A DNA stretch of 64,000 nucleotides. Source: Bacteroidota bacterium (GTDB lineage Bacteria; Bacteroidota; Bacteroidia; Bacteroidales; Lentimicrobiaceae). The notes below the pieces were generated by a model. The model searched no databases and was not told the DNA's origin. It worked only from the letters and a program-made list of their open reading frames with translations. The number at the start of each line of letters is the position of its first letter. Position 1 is the stretch's first letter. This document shows positions 44,147 to 52,517 of this stretch, in pieces. Location of the stretch: the NCBI GenBank assembly GCA_009773515.1, contig WSXX01000007.1:62001-126000 (forward strand). The letters are read 5' to 3'. A program made the position numbers and the translations under genes.

Positions 44147-44980
44147 ATGAGCCGCAACAATAATTTTTCGCCTGTACAAATCAGCAAAAGTATTTCTGAT
44201 ATTGTTAATGCGCCTTCGATTAACTTTGAGACTTCCGCTGAAATACTGCGTTTTGCACTGGGCATTCTTGACCTTACAACGCTTGAAGGGGCTGATACAA
44301 AAGCCCGTGTTGAAGCACTGTGTAAAAAAGCTTCAGGTTTTTCAGCTACCGGCCTGCCCAATGTTGCTGCTGTATGCGTTTATCCGGTTTTTGCCCGTCA
44401 GGTAAAAGGACTTCTGCATTCAACCGGCATTCAAACCGCTTGTGTGGCAGGCGCATTTCCATCAGGACAATCGCCACTGCATGTTAAAATTGCAGAAGTT
44501 AAGTATGCTGTTGATGAAGGTGCCGATGAGATTGATATGGTTATTTCAAGAGGCAAATTCCTTGAAGGTGAATATATTGAAGTTTTTGAAGAAGTAAATG
44601 CCATTAAAGATGCCTGTGGCCAGGCACACCTTAAAGTGATTCTGGAAACCGGTGAGCTTACCGATCCCGGAAAAATTTACGATGCATCTATTCTTGCAAT
44701 GAAAGCAGGTGGCGATTTCATTAAAACATCAACCGGAAAAATCAGCCCGGCAGCTACTCCCGAAGCTGCTTATGTAATGCTGACCGCAATTAAAGACTAT
44801 CATGAGTCAACCGGCAAATTCATCGGATTTAAACCTGCCGGCGGAATTTCTACTCCCGATCAGGCTATTGTTTACATTAAACTGGTTGAGCATATTCTTG
44901 GTCCTGAGTGGCTTAACAATAAACTTTTCAGAATCGGAGCAAGCCGTCTGGCAGATAACATTGCTGAGGAGTTAAAGTAA
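44147..44980 (+). CDS. deoC: Deoxyribose-phosphate aldolase
   Basis: DeoC splits 2-deoxy-D-ribose 5-phosphate into glyceraldehyde 3-phosphate and acetaldehyde in deoxynucleoside catabolism. The 277-residue TIM-barrel protein shows DLTTLEGADT, VCVYPVFA, VAGAFPSGQSP, EIDMVISRGKF, KVILETGEL and the Schiff-base lysine (Lys193) in DFIKTSTGK, then FKPAGGIST. This is the longer form seen in many Bacteroidota. No other nucleoside-catabolism gene is adjacent. Confidence 0.97.
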   Translation: MSRNNNFSPVQISKSISDIVNAPSINFETSAEILRFALGILDLTTLEGADTKARVEALCKKASGFSATGLPNVAAVCVYPVFARQVKGLLHSTGIQTACVAGAFPSGQSPLHVKIAEVKYAVDEGADEIDMVISRGKFLEGEYIEVFEEVNAIKDACGQAHLKVILETGELTDPGKIYDASILAMKAGGDFIKTSTGKISPAATPEAAYVMLTAIKDYHESTGKFIGFKPAGGISTPDQAIVYIKLVEHILGPEWLNNKLFRIGASRLADNIAEELK

Positions 44981-45051
44981 TTTCATTTCCCGAACAATAA
45001 AAAACAATTGGTGGCAGGGAGTGTTTTACTCACTCCTTCATATGTAATTTC

Positions 45052-45082
45052 TTGCATTTGATCGTATTATGCAGTACTTTTG
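45052..45082 (+). promoter_or_regulatory. Promoter of the thioredoxin-fold gene
   Basis: TTG (45052-45054) and TACTTTTG (45075-45082, exact TAnnTTTG) are 20 bases apart, and the start codon is 38 bases further on. Confidence 0.7.
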
Positions 45083-45120
45083 CCTTTTAAATTGTTGTAA
45101 TCTTTCTGAAAAGCAGCCTT

Positions 45121-45897
45121 ATGAAATTTCATTTTACAATTATACTTTCCGTCGCTTTTATATTTAACTCCGTTGCTCAGGTCCCCTTATCCTCTGCACC
45201 TGATTTTACGGTAAAAGATGTAGATGGAGCACTTCATCACCTTTATGAATATCTGGATGCCGGAAATCTGGTGGTCATCGATTTCTTCACAACCAATTGT
45301 GGCCCTTGTCAGACCTATGCATCAGAAATAAGTGCATCGTTTGAGCATTTTGGCTGCAATTACAGCAATGTGATTTATCTGGGAATTAATTGGGGAAGCG
45401 ACAATGAGACCGTGCGGCAGTTTGATGAAATGTGGGGCGCTCACTATCCGTCGGTCAGCGGTTTGCAGGGAAGCGGAAATGCTGTGGTTGAACTTTACGA
45501 AGTTCAATCCTACCCTACCGTGATTCTTATTGCTCCCGACCGAAGTATTATTCACAATCACATCTGGCCTCCCGATCAATCAACATTAAACGCATTAGTT
45601 TTTGCTGCGGGTGGTGTTTCAATGATTTGTACAGTTGATGCTGAAAACCTGCCGATCAGTGAATTGCCAGGCATCAAGGTAACCAATATCTCTCCCGGAA
45701 ATGTCAGCATTTCATTGCAAACCACTATCAATGCCAACCAAAGATTGCAGGTTTTTTCCATTGACGGAAGATTGGTTTATAACCAAACTCCTGAAAGTGA
45801 TGCAACAATAATAAGCCTTCGCCCGGGTGTTTATTTTGCCTCGCTATCTGAAAACGGGAATCCCAGGAATAATACCCTGAGATTTGTAGTAATGTAA
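45121..45897 (+). CDS. Secreted thioredoxin-fold protein with T9SS-like C-terminal domain
   Basis: The 258-residue protein has a signal peptide (about residues 1-19, ending NSVAQ) and a redoxin/TlpA-like domain (about 25-160). The active-site motif CGPC is at residues 60-63 in FFTTNCGPCQ, and a cis-Pro segment lies in YEVQSYPTVILI. The last ~75 residues (ISPGNVSISLQ, LQVFSIDGRLVY, LRPGVYFASL) look like a T9SS type A sorting domain, so the protein is probably exported to the surface rather than kept in the periplasm. It likely acts in disulfide exchange on extracellular proteins; this is inferred. Confidence 0.88.
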   Translation: MKFHFTIILSVAFIFNSVAQVPLSSAPDFTVKDVDGALHHLYEYLDAGNLVVIDFFTTNCGPCQTYASEISASFEHFGCNYSNVIYLGINWGSDNETVRQFDEMWGAHYPSVSGLQGSGNAVVELYEVQSYPTVILIAPDRSIIHNHIWPPDQSTLNALVFAAGGVSMICTVDAENLPISELPGIKVTNISPGNVSISLQTTINANQRLQVFSIDGRLVYNQTPESDATIISLRPGVYFASLSENGNPRNNTLRFVVM

Positions 45898-45923
45898 CAG
45901 CAAATTCCGAAAAGTATCAAAAC

Positions 45924-46478
45924 CTAACCTTCGGCAGGTTCATCTGATAATTCCTCCTGAGGTTGATCTGGAATTACCTGCTCTTCCTCTGTGTTTTCAG
46001 GAAAAGAATCCTGCATTTCTTCTTCGCCAACAGGTTCATCGGTCTTTTCTGATGCATTACCTTCAACACCCATACGGTCCAGAATTGATTTAATCATCCC
46101 CTGTACAGCAGTTGAGGGTTCATCATCTTTCTGATTTTCCCATTCCCACTGCTTAAGATACATGGCCCGGGCTTCTTCAGGTTTAAAACCAGCGTTTACC
46201 CATTTCTCAACCACATTTGCCGGCAGTTGCCTGAATGTTTCCTGTCCGTTGATGTATAAACCCACCAAAACTGCAAAAAACGCAGCTATGCCCGCATATG
46301 ACTGAGCAGGAGAGGTGTCGGCTTTAAGTATGCTGTCTCTCAGCGACTTCCCGGTAATGGCAAACAATACCAATGCAATAAGAAGGCGTATCCAGTCAGA
46401 ATCAGCAATGCCGATTAATAAGCCGCCCAACAGGCCGATGCCTGTTCCTTCAAGTATTTGTCTTATATTTTTTCCCAT
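45924..46478 (-). CDS. Membrane protein with W-x-x-A-G-F motif (paralogue of the 48784 gene)
   Basis: I do not recognise a named family. From the ATG at 46478 the protein has 184 residues: a glycine-rich helical hairpin (about 10-46, GTGIGLLGGLLIGIA), another membrane segment (about 60-78), then EKWVNAGFKPEEARAMY (about 90-105) and a long acidic tail rich in Glu and Pro. The hairpin and the W-x-x-A-G-[FY]-x-P-[ED]-x-x-R motif recur in the protein at 47939-48784, so the two are paralogues. An in-frame ATG at 46502 lies inside the preceding gene; 46478 leaves one base between the protease stop and this start, which suggests translational coupling. It is the last gene of a four-gene operon. Confidence 0.75.
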   Translation of the reverse strand: MGKNIRQILEGTGIGLLGGLLIGIADSDWIRLLIALVLFAITGKSLRDSILKADTSPAQSYAGIAAFFAVLVGLYINGQETFRQLPANVVEKWVNAGFKPEEARAMYLKQWEWENQKDDEPSTAVQGMIKSILDRMGVEGNASEKTDEPVGEEEMQDSFPENTEEEQVIPDQPQEELSDEPAEG

Positions 46479-46479
46479 A

Positions 46480-47919
46480 TCAATAATCAAAAGCAAAATC
46501 ACGCATTTCCATCGCCAGTGAAAAATGGAAAAACTGTTTCACAAAGCCATCATACTGCAGGTTGTTTGAGTTATAAATGATATAAGCAAAAAGCATATCC
46601 TTTCCGATGATGTCAACAGTATATTGAAGTTTAAAGCCACTTCCGTCAGCTGCATTGCGATCAAATGTAAGACTGGCTTCATAGTTTACATCATCCTCAT
46701 AGAAAGCATCCTCGCTTTCCGGATCAGCTACCCATATATTTGAAGGGAAATATTTATCAAATAATCCGACTGCCTGATCTTTTGCATTCTGATAGGTTTG
46801 GGCATCAAACGGCAAAACATAATAACATATGCTTGCATCAGCATTGCAGGTATAATACCAGCCATTCTGCACAGCAAAGTATTCCCCGTAAGGGATAGAA
46901 ATGGTTGCACCAGTTCCAAAATCTTCGTAAATGTCATACCAGGTGTCCCGCATATCGAGATTAAATTCCGTCATAATGGCATTTATAACAGCCTTATCCT
47001 CTTCCGCCATGGTGCCAATTATATCATTGTAACTTGCCGTCCAGGTTTTGGTGATTGAGTGTTCTCCCATAGAAACTGTATTTGATTCTGCTTCCTGTTG
47101 GATTGCCATAAAAACTTCCTCCTCAGTAGCATCTTCAACAATAGTAGTGCTGCTGCTGTATAGACTTGACTGCAAAGAAACAGTCCGTGGAATGAGATCC
47201 TGCGAATTGTGCAGTTTCGGCACATAATAAGCTGCGGGCATACCCCAGTTTAACAATGCTGTGCCGCCTCTGAGCCCGCCATCAGCAACTCCAATCACTT
47301 TTCCGTCGCTTGTTAAAAGCGGAGCACCTGATTGCCCGGGTTGAATGGGGGAAGCAATTTTTAGAATCCTTGCATTTGTTGATGGATATTTTTGCTTTTC
47401 CAGCTGATACTTCAGATCATCGCCATGGATAATATCATTAAGAACAGGCGAGGCTTCAAGGCTTCGAGAGAGACGCACCTCAGTGTCAAGAATTTTATAA
47501 ACTGCATGAGGGAAGCCCCAGATGGTATAACTTTTCCCGGCATTTGGACTCACATCGGCCAGTGCAAGCGGCTTAAGCCCAAGATCAGCATCTAATCTCA
47601 ATAATGCCAGATCAGCCTCAAGCAAAACACTGATGATTTTTGCAGTGGTGGTTTTTCCGTCATTTCTGATGATTTTTATTTCATCAACACCAGCAACCGA
47701 ATGCAATGCTGTGACCACATGCATTGATTGCTGCCAGCAAAAACCTGTGGCTGTTCCGGCTTTTTTTTCAATTTTTCCAGCCTTGTTTTTTACTGAATAT
47801 TGGGTTTTTACTTTAACTACGGATGTCCGTGCACTTTCTATATCGCTTTGGGCAAAAAGGTCAGGAAAGGGAAATATATAAGTGCAGAAAAGAACAAGTA
47901 AAATGATTTTAGTTTTCAT
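46480..47919 (-). CDS. Secreted trypsin-like serine protease
   Basis: From the ATG at 47919 the 479-residue protein has a signal peptide (about residues 1-24, ending PDLFAQ) and a chymotrypsin-fold protease domain (about 30-235). The triad is in place: His73 in VVTALHSVAG, Asp103 in LLEADLALLR and Ser197 in QPGQSGAPLLTSDG. The C-terminal half (about 250-479) is acidic, aromatic-rich and unrecognised; it has no PDZ domain, so this is not a DegP-type protein. It lies between two paralogous membrane-protein genes, with a 19-base gap upstream and a 1-base gap downstream, and probably acts in the periplasm with them. Whether it is regulatory or degradative cannot be told. Confidence 0.88.
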   Translation of the reverse strand: MKTKIILLVLFCTYIFPFPDLFAQSDIESARTSVVKVKTQYSVKNKAGKIEKKAGTATGFCWQQSMHVVTALHSVAGVDEIKIIRNDGKTTTAKIISVLLEADLALLRLDADLGLKPLALADVSPNAGKSYTIWGFPHAVYKILDTEVRLSRSLEASPVLNDIIHGDDLKYQLEKQKYPSTNARILKIASPIQPGQSGAPLLTSDGKVIGVADGGLRGGTALLNWGMPAAYYVPKLHNSQDLIPRTVSLQSSLYSSSTTIVEDATEEEVFMAIQQEAESNTVSMGEHSITKTWTASYNDIIGTMAEEDKAVINAIMTEFNLDMRDTWYDIYEDFGTGATISIPYGEYFAVQNGWYYTCNADASICYYVLPFDAQTYQNAKDQAVGLFDKYFPSNIWVADPESEDAFYEDDVNYEASLTFDRNAADGSGFKLQYTVDIIGKDMLFAYIIYNSNNLQYDGFVKQFFHFSLAMEMRDFAFDY

Positions 47920-47938
47920 GGTGTTGTTTTTTGATGAT

Positions 47939-48784
47939 TTAATCTTTTTCGAGCTGGCAAACCATTGATGAAAGAACATCCATCATTCTTTCTTGATTTG
48001 CAGGGCTAAGCCGCTCAACCTCATTAGCTATAGGAGAAGTATCTTGGTTCTCTTGCCATTTACTGATATCAGAGCCCAGTTCACAAAAACGGGTTGTTTT
48101 CATATTCATCTCGCACACGAGTATGCGAAGAGCCTTTAAAAAATCAAATCGCTGATCCTCCGGTATATTAAATTCTATAGCCGCTACCAGTTTTGTGAGT
48201 GGTTCATTTTTCAATTCCAGCAATGCATCTTTGGCGGTTTGCCAGTCGTTGTTCCAGTTGTCAGTATCAATGGCTCCGCAAAGGCTAGCTCTGTCCTCTG
48301 CACTGAAAAGTGCAGCCATTCCGGCTTTTTGCACTTCAGTAACCGTTCCCAGCTCTCCTGTATTGGGGTCAATCGCAAATATCTTATATGTAACAAGCTT
48401 TCGGGAATAATCAGGATCATAACCGGCATCTGTCCATTGCTTAACCCTTTTTTCGATTGATATTTCGAAAATCGCCTGAGTCCGTATCAGCATCCCCGAA
48501 AGTAAACCAAACACCACCGCAATTCCGAACCAACCCGCGCGCATGGCTGTAAACAAAGTGTTGTATTTCTCCTTTTCATATTCAGAGGCTTCCATTCCGG
48601 CATAGCTTCTTTTATCAAACCCCAGGAATGCACCCATCAGTCCGGCAAGTACCCCGAATATGGTTTTCACAACTTCGGAGGTTGATAAACCCATAATAAT
48701 TCCCAGCAGTAACCCCATGCCGATGCCTGAGAGAATTGTTGCCCTCTTAATGCTGTTTATCAGTTTTTTATCTTCGGTTCCCAT
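47939..48784 (-). CDS. Membrane protein with W-x-x-A-G-Y motif, unknown family
   Basis: The 281-residue protein starts with a glycine-rich membrane hairpin (about residues 18-53, SGIGMGLLLGIIMG), a short loop, and a third hydrophobic segment (about 83-103). KRVKQWTDAGYDPDYSRKLV follows, then a soluble helical domain of ~150 residues. The first 130 residues align with the smaller protein encoded at 45924-46478. The ATG is 25 bases after the stop of the hydrolase gene on the same strand. The soluble domain has cysteines but no recognisable motif. Role unknown; the operon context suggests an envelope function. Confidence 0.8.
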   Translation of the reverse strand: MGTEDKKLINSIKRATILSGIGMGLLLGIIMGLSTSEVVKTIFGVLAGLMGAFLGFDKRSYAGMEASEYEKEKYNTLFTAMRAGWFGIAVVFGLLSGMLIRTQAIFEISIEKRVKQWTDAGYDPDYSRKLVTYKIFAIDPNTGELGTVTEVQKAGMAALFSAEDRASLCGAIDTDNWNNDWQTAKDALLELKNEPLTKLVAAIEFNIPEDQRFDFLKALRILVCEMNMKTTRFCELGSDISKWQENQDTSPIANEVERLSPANQERMMDVLSSMVCQLEKD

Positions 48785-48809
48785 AACTAAAAAGTGTGTT
48801 AATTCTTTT

Positions 48810-49625
48810 CTATTTCAACAAATTGTAATATTGATTAAAATGGTTGATCCTGTCCTGAAGCCCAAGCAGCTTTGCGTTTACCTTTTTAGTTACCTGAACA
48901 ATAACTGCCTGACTGTCACCACCATCGCAGATATCCCAGATATTTCTTGAACTAAAGAAAAAAGCCGCTGAAGCCAGGGGGTATTTTGAAGCAACCACAT
49001 CAGGATTAAGCTCTGTATCTTCGCCAATATACCCTGCAAATTTTTTGTAATTCCCACGGCCGGTTAACTGTATGTATCCCCGACCACGAAACCTATACCC
49101 GTCTCCACTGGCTTCATCGCCATTCCCTATTTTGTTGGCATAAGCTCTTGATGCTATTTTTTCAGGTTTTCTGGCATATATTTCGGCCAGTCCACCTTCA
49201 AAAATTCCCGGAAAGACCACCTTTAGCCTGTCGGCTGAATAGTTTAAATTTTCGTCAACTACCTTAAATCGTCCACTCTCATGCCCACATTGAGCCAGAA
49301 AGTGAGCGAGCCTGTAAACATTGTTGATGTTAAATCTGGCAGCGGTATCGGGCAATTGATTGATTACACCATCGGGAATTAAACCCCTGAGTTTTTCATA
49401 TCTGAAGTCAGATGCCCGGACATTTCCCCCGTTCAAACCATGCAAGGGGAATAACTTTGCCCACATCATGTCATCAACAATTCCATTGGCTGATAAGCCA
49501 TTCTGACTTTGCCATTCCTTTACCTTTTTATCGGTAATTGGCCCGAAATTTCCGGTGTTGTTAACTCCTAATCGGGCCTGAAGTCTTTTTACCTCGTTGC
49601 CGGTTGATCCTTGTTGCAATAGCAT
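48810..49625 (-). CDS. Peptidoglycan-binding plus GH19 hydrolase (endolysin-like)
   Basis: The 271-residue protein begins with a PG_binding_1 domain (about residues 5-60: GSTGNEVKRLQARLG, NTGNFGPITDKKVKEWQ). A glycoside hydrolase 19 domain (about 80-260) follows, with the catalytic Glu116 in FLAQCGHESGRF and the conserved RGRGYIQLTGRGNYKKFA. GH19 enzymes in bacteria cut chitin or peptidoglycan; with this N-terminal domain peptidoglycan is more likely. No signal peptide or membrane segment is present, as in phage endolysins, so its way to the cell wall is unclear. It is the first gene of a four-gene operon and no phage genes are nearby. Confidence 0.9.
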   Translation of the reverse strand: MLLQQGSTGNEVKRLQARLGVNNTGNFGPITDKKVKEWQSQNGLSANGIVDDMMWAKLFPLHGLNGGNVRASDFRYEKLRGLIPDGVINQLPDTAARFNINNVYRLAHFLAQCGHESGRFKVVDENLNYSADRLKVVFPGIFEGGLAEIYARKPEKIASRAYANKIGNGDEASGDGYRFRGRGYIQLTGRGNYKKFAGYIGEDTELNPDVVASKYPLASAAFFFSSRNIWDICDGGDSQAVIVQVTKKVNAKLLGLQDRINHFNQYYNLLK

Positions 49626-49776
49626 TTTTTCAGAGTTTGTTAATACCTGATCTGAGAACTAATGACAGTCGGAAAAAAATAAACGGAAATTGTGCGAAAT
49701 TTAAAGGGTATGCTGCATTTCAGTGAGAATGGAGCCGGATCAGAGTTTTGATCGTGTATATTTTGTGGAAGTGCGA

Positions 49777-49784
49777 CAAATATA
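49777..49784 (-). promoter_or_regulatory. -7 box of the GH19/protease operon
   Basis: On the minus strand the sequence is TATATTTG, an exact TAnnTTTG match, about 150 bases before the ATG at 49625. No clear -33 TTG is present. Confidence 0.5.
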
Positions 49785-49833
49785 ATACTTATTATTTTTA
49801 TTTAGACTAATTATAAATAATATTTTTGTTATC

Positions 49834-49951
49834 GCCTTAAATCCGCAAGTCAGGTTTGACTATTTGAAAGCAAACGTTTTGCAAAAACAAGGTAAAATCA
49901 TGCCAAGCCCTGACTTTCTAAGAATCATCGATATTCCTTCGGATTTAAGGC
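49834..49951. repeat. ~118-bp palindromic element, copy B
   Basis: The ends GCCTTAAATCCG and CGGATTTAAGGC are perfect 12-bp inverted repeats. Nested inside, AAGTCAGG pairs with CCTGACTT. The element aligns with copy A at 42980-43095. Confidence 0.85.
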
Positions 49952-50066
49952 ATCAGTTAAAACTATTAGGTTCTTAGTCGCTGCAGAACATTTTAAAAAT
50001 AACATTTTTTCCCGTGGAAATCCTGATAAGATTTCAGAGTTTCTTCACTCATTAGAGACCTGCCGC

Positions 50067-50128
50067 ACCTTAACCTTAACCTCATCCTCAACCTTAACCT
50101 TAACCTCAACCTTAACCTCATCCTCAAC
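50067..50128. repeat. AACCTT/AACCTC/ATCCTC hexamer repeat
   Basis: About ten degenerate hexamers run up to three bases before the stop of the minus-strand GNAT-nitrilase gene. The same repeat type is found just after the stop of the Hsp15-like gene at 5647-5673. Confidence 0.85.
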
Positions 50129-50130
50129 GA

Positions 50131-51663
50131 TTACTGTCCTGATTTCTTTCTTTTCAGATCATAAAGGTCTTTGCGTCTGTCTTTAAGATTTCTTACACTT
50201 CCAAATTGGTTAAGCTCTCTGAGCAGATCAAGATCGACATCTGCAATCAGTATCATTTCGGTATTCGGCGTTGTTTCCGCTTTAACTCCATTGCTTGGAA
50301 ATGCAAAATCGCAGGGTGTAAAAACAATAGATTGGGCAAACTGAATATCCATATTGTGAACCTTTGGCAAATTCCCAACGCTACCTGCAATTGCCACATA
50401 ACACTCATTTTCAATGGCTCTGGCTTGTGCGCAATGCCTGACCCTCGAAAAACCGTTTTGTGTATCGGTAAGAAACGGAACAAACAAAATGTCCATACCA
50501 TCATCGGCAAGCAGCCTGCTCAATTCGGGAAATTCAACATCATAACAGATCAGAATGCCGATTTTGCCGCAATCGGTATCAAAAACCTTCATCGAGTTTC
50601 CTCCTTCCATGCCCCAAAGCTGAGCTTCATCGGGGGTTATATGAAGTTTCTCATAACTTTCAACGGTTCCATCTCTTTTGCACAAATATCCTACATTGTA
50701 GAGCCTGTCATTCTGAATTTCGGGCATGCTTCCCGATATAATATTGATGTTGTATGAAATGGCCAGTTCTGAAAATTTCCGGACTATGGCAGCTGTATGT
50801 TTGGCAAGTTCTCTAATGGCTTCCGGTTCCGATAAATGGTTGTTTTCAGCCATCAGCGGAGCATTGAAAAACTCAGGAAACAAGGCAAAATCAGCCCTGT
50901 ATCGGGAAACTGATTCAACAAAGTATTCCACCTGCTGCATCAAACCTTCCAAATCATTGTAAGGGCGCATTTGCCACTGAATTAGTCCAAGTCTCACAAC
51001 TCTCTTGGTAGTGAGTGCTTTTTTATTCAGTCGTTCATAAAAGATATTATCCCATTTCAGCAATACCGCATAATCGTTGGATTCGGAATCTCCTTCAAGA
51101 TAATTTTTAAGCACCTTTGAGGGATAGAAATCATTGGATATGTGAAAGTTAAATACCGGATCATCTATTTCGGTTCTTTTTACTTTGTCAATGTACTCCT
51201 TCGGGGATATTTGATCAGCATAATTATGATAATTGGGGATTCTTCCTCCAAATGCAATGCCTTTCAGATTCAAGCGTTCGCACAATTCTTTGCGGTAATC
51301 GTAAAGCCGACGGCCCAACCTTAATCCTCGGAATTCCGGCTTAATAAATACATCTATGCCGTAAAGAATATCGCCGTTTGATGTATGCGTGTTGAATGAA
51401 TAATTACCAGTTATTTCTTTGTAAGTGTGTTGATTCCCAAACTTATAATAATCAACAATGATAGACAATGCGCAGCCAGCCAATTTATTGTTAACCTTTA
51501 TGACTACCTGCCCTTCCGGAAAACGCGAAACCAGAGATTTAATATGCTCTTCTTCCCAGTATTCATTGGGCATTCCGGCATATGCCTCAATCATAGCTTC
51601 TTTAAGCTCAGGATAGTCACCAACTTTTAAAAAAGTCAATTCTATGTTTTCTATCTCTTTCAT
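50131..51663 (-). CDS. GNAT acetyltransferase / carbon-nitrogen hydrolase fusion
   Basis: The 510-residue protein joins an N-terminal GNAT domain (about residues 8-190, with DVFIKPEFRGLRLGRRLYDYRKE as the acetyl-CoA loop) to a nitrilase-superfamily domain (about 225-505). The nitrilase triad is visible: Glu in ALFPEFFNAPL, Lys in YEKLHITPDE and Cys in ILICYDVEFPELSRLL. This fusion is known in many bacteria, but its substrate is not established; amide hydrolysis coupled to acyl transfer is the usual suggestion. It seems to be a single-gene unit. Confidence 0.92.
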   Translation of the reverse strand: MKEIENIELTFLKVGDYPELKEAMIEAYAGMPNEYWEEEHIKSLVSRFPEGQVVIKVNNKLAGCALSIIVDYYKFGNQHTYKEITGNYSFNTHTSNGDILYGIDVFIKPEFRGLRLGRRLYDYRKELCERLNLKGIAFGGRIPNYHNYADQISPKEYIDKVKRTEIDDPVFNFHISNDFYPSKVLKNYLEGDSESNDYAVLLKWDNIFYERLNKKALTTKRVVRLGLIQWQMRPYNDLEGLMQQVEYFVESVSRYRADFALFPEFFNAPLMAENNHLSEPEAIRELAKHTAAIVRKFSELAISYNINIISGSMPEIQNDRLYNVGYLCKRDGTVESYEKLHITPDEAQLWGMEGGNSMKVFDTDCGKIGILICYDVEFPELSRLLADDGMDILFVPFLTDTQNGFSRVRHCAQARAIENECYVAIAGSVGNLPKVHNMDIQFAQSIVFTPCDFAFPSNGVKAETTPNTEMILIADVDLDLLRELNQFGSVRNLKDRRKDLYDLKRKKSGQ

Positions 51664-52115
51664 TTCAGTGAAATTTAATAAATCAGATCCGGTATTATGT
51701 CAGATTCTCCTCTCTCCAATCCCTGGATCAAGGTAGTTGCAGCAAAATCCGGCGAGGTGTACAAGAGTTTTGAATGCAGCTAAAAACAATGCATTCACAA
51801 ACTATTCTTAAAATTGATTTTCAAGATCAATCGGGGATTAAAGCGGAATTCCGTTGTTTGTTGTAAAGTTACTCTCTTTTATCGGGACAGAAGAAAAACA
51901 CTGGAAAAATACCGGAAAATATTTCTGGCTCTTTGGATTGATTAATTTTTAAAACCAAACTCAGTTTAAAACCAAGCTACAGCTTTATTGAATTTGCAAA
52001 GGCCTGATAATCTGATTAGATTTTGCAAATTCATTATCAATGATCTTGAGGTACATTTCAACAATAAACCTTCGGTTGCTGTTTAAATATAACAAAACCT
52101 AAAAAAGTGAAGTTC
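51664..52115. other. Intergenic region with a long hairpin
   Basis: No gene is seen in ~450 bases. GAATTTGCAAA (51990-52000) and TTTGCAAATTC (52022-52032) form a perfect 11-bp inverted repeat around a 21-base loop. It has no T-run, so it could be an operator or structured leader for the small GNAT gene. Confidence 0.6.
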
Positions 52116-52400
52116 ATGGAAATACAAATAAAGGAATCATCCGGCAAAGGCATTGTTTTTATGAATGATGGCAAAAATAACCTTGCCGAAATGTCATGGA
52201 TAAAAGGCGGTGAAAATTTTATTATTGTTGACCACACAATGGTAAATGATTCATTAAGAGGTCAGGGAGCTGGCCGAAAATTACTCGACCGTATAGTTCA
52301 ACTTGCCCGCGAACGAAACCTCAAAATCCAGCCTCTCTGCCCGTTTGTTGTTGCAACCTTCAAAAAAGCTGAAGAAATCAGAGATGTGCTGTATGAATAA
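52116..52400 (+). CDS. Small GNAT-family N-acetyltransferase (YjdJ-like)
   Basis: The 94-residue protein matches the short GNAT family of the YjdJ kind. It has IIVDHTMVNDSLRGQGAGRKLLDRIVQLARER, whose RGQGAG loop binds the acetyl-CoA pyrophosphate, followed by IQPLCPFVVATFKK. I prefer the ATG at 52116 to the GTG at 52107. Such proteins are compact single-domain enzymes with unknown acceptors. Confidence 0.88.
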   Translation: MEIQIKESSGKGIVFMNDGKNNLAEMSWIKGGENFIIVDHTMVNDSLRGQGAGRKLLDRIVQLARERNLKIQPLCPFVVATFKKAEEIRDVLYE

Positions 52401-52517
52401 TCTGCATTACGCAACATCTGCAAAGATGAAGCGTATGCCATATTTATTGGGTATTTTTTGAGTGATGGATCAAAAACGGATTTTTGTTTTTAATACCTTT
52501 ACTTAAAAATCAACTTT

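Larger units (their letters stand above)
49626..50130. other. Intergenic region upstream of the GH19 operon
   Basis: No gene is seen. The region holds a minus-strand promoter at 49777, the palindromic element copy B at 49834-49951 and a hexamer repeat at 50067-50128. Confidence 0.6.

Noticed and set aside
48810-49625. Prophage remnant around the GH19 enzyme
   Set aside because: No capsid, tail, integrase or terminase genes lie on either side; the neighbours form a compact cellular-looking operon.
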